The notes under the pieces are model-generated. The model was given only the letters and a program-made list of their open reading frames with translations, ran no database searches and was not told the origin of the DNA. Below are positions 5,499-6,272 of a stretch of DNA of 6,272 nt, in pieces. The DNA lies in the NCBI GenBank assembly GCA_902783935.1, contig CACZTA010000257.1, positions 1 through 6,272 of the forward strand, written 5' to 3'. The translations under genes were made by a program, and so were the position numbers. Numbering within the stretch: the first letter of the stretch is position 1; each line of letters starts with the position of its first letter. This DNA comes from an uncultured Lachnospiraceae bacterium. GTDB taxonomy: Bacteria; Bacillota; Clostridia; Lachnospirales; Lachnospiraceae.

Positions 5499-6272
5499 TC
5501 ACTCCTGCCCATTGTTTTCTTCTCTCTCATACAGTTCACGGATATGCGCCTCATCCGACCCTTCCACATATTCAATATAAATCTCGCCGTCTGTCTCTTC
5601 CTGGCTGGCTGTCAGGGCGCCGTAGCTGATCAGCTGCAGAACGACGAGAAATGTCACGACAATCTGCATCCGGCTCCCGGACTCCGTCAGGAGGTCGCGG
5701 AATGAATACTTCTTCTTCCGCGAAGAATACTTCAGGACGGATCCCAGCTTCTCCGGCAGCGAGACTTCCTCCTTCTCGATCGTCCCGAAGCGGCTCCGCA
5801 CCGGATCGATCTTGTCCTTCTGGCGCGTTAAGACCTGGGAAAAAATCTCATGAAGCTTCTCAAGCGTCAGGTCTCCCACAAGTTCGCTGTAATCCAGAGG
5901 CGGCCGGTACTGCCTGACCTCCGGCGGCGTCGTGTCCGGCTTATAGAGTCTCTCCGACGCGCTCCCCATCATGTCCCTGAGTTCATAAGACATATATTTG
6001 TACATCTTATATTCGAGGAGCCTTCGCACAAGCTCAGCGCGCGGATCACCTTCCTCTTCCTCCTCTTCCCGGTCTTCCGGGAGCAGCATGCGGCATTTGA
6101 TGGCGATCAGCTCCGACGCCATCACCATGAACTCGCTCATGACGTCGAGGTTTTCCTCTTCCATCTTCCGCACATAGGCGAGATACTGGTCCGTAATCTC
6201 CACGATCGGGATGTCGAAGATATTGATTTTATTCTTTTCGATCAGATTCAGCAGCAGGTCCAGCGGCCCGTC
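5499..6272 (-). CDS. scpA: Segregation and condensation protein A (kleisin), 5' end cut by window edge
   Basis: The reading frame is open to the right edge, giving 257 visible residues beginning DGPLDLLLNLIEKNKINIFD, the ScpA N-terminal signature. Only about ten residues should be missing. A GTG at 6201-6203 could be taken as a start, but the conserved N-terminal helix runs through it (DIPIVEITDQYLAYV), so it is an internal valine. ScpA is the kleisin that bridges the Smc heads and holds an ScpB dimer. The visible parts are an N-terminal domain for the Smc neck (about 1-62), a very acidic stretch (EDREEEEEEGDP, about 66-77), a helical middle, and a C-terminal winged helix for the Smc head (about 190-233, FRDLLTES through GEIYIEY). 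It ends in NNGQE with TGA at 5499-5501, and its last codons contain the scpB ribosome binding site. Confidence 0.97.
   Translation of the reverse strand, partial: DGPLDLLLNLIEKNKINIFDIPIVEITDQYLAYVRKMEEENLDVMSEFMVMASELIAIKCRMLLPEDREEEEEEGDPRAELVRRLLEYKMYKYMSYELRDMMGSASERLYKPDTTPPEVRQYRPPLDYSELVGDLTLEKLHEIFSQVLTRQKDKIDPVRSRFGTIEKEEVSLPEKLGSVLKYSSRKKKYSFRDLLTESGSRMQIVVTFLVVLQLISYGALTASQEETDGEIYIEYVEGSDEAHIRELYEREENNGQE
5502..5506 (-). promoter_or_regulatory. scpB ribosome binding site inside the end of scpA
   Basis: AGGAG spans the last two sense codons of scpA and lies 9 bases before the scpB ATG. A second AGGAG directly abuts the ATG and is too close to act. Placing the site inside the upstream gene favours coupled, balanced synthesis of the two condensin partners. 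Confidence 0.65.

Noticed and set aside
5499..6203. GTG at 6203 as the scpA start
   Set aside because: The conserved ScpA N-terminal helix (DGPLDLLL through FDIPIVEITDQ) continues in frame upstream to the window edge, so the GTG codes an internal valine.
1..6272. Insertion sequences, phage genes, CRISPR arrays or other mobile features
   Set aside because: No transposase or integrase motifs, no regularly spaced repeats and no flanking inverted repeats were found; all genes are co-directional housekeeping or metabolic genes.

Overview
All supported genes in this window lie on the minus strand, so the biology reads from right to left. Two transcription units are visible. The paired scpA/scpB genes, the mid-range GC content (judged by eye), the strong GGAGG-type ribosome binding sites and a lipoprotein-type sodium-pump subunit point to a Gram-positive anaerobe of the Bacillota, probably a clostridial (Lachnospiraceae-like) gut bacterium. 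The family-level placement is inference.

Right part (about 4890-6272): the end of a chromosome-maintenance operon, scpA (its first few codons lie outside the window) followed 6 bases later by scpB. These are the kleisin and winged-helix partners of the Smc condensin. A strong rho-independent terminator closes this unit and begins at the last base of the scpB stop codon.

Middle and left part (about 4855 down to 1): an AT-rich promoter region leads into a tightly packed five-gene operon for a biotin-dependent, membrane-bound sodium-pumping decarboxylase. The order is an acyl-CoA-type carboxyltransferase (MmdA-like but short), an OadG/MmdD-type small membrane subunit fused behind a lipoprotein domain, a biotin carrier with an Ala/Pro linker, the membrane decarboxylase/Na+ pump (OadB/MmdB/GcdB), and an OadA/5S-type pyruvate-oxaloacetate carboxyltransferase that runs off the left edge. 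The first four follow the order of the Veillonella mmdADECB operon without a separate mmdE. The oadA gene is an addition.

How it may work: the biotin carrier could take CO2 from either of two chemically different carboxyltransferases, one for a CoA thioester and one for oxaloacetate, and deliver it to the pump. The same parts, apart from the pump, make up the propionibacterial transcarboxylase (12S, 5S, 1.3S). The operon could therefore encode a Na+-coupled decarboxylase with two substrate entrances, or a transcarboxylase tied to a sodium pump. This is the most interesting feature of the window. No mobile elements, RNA genes or CRISPR arrays were seen.
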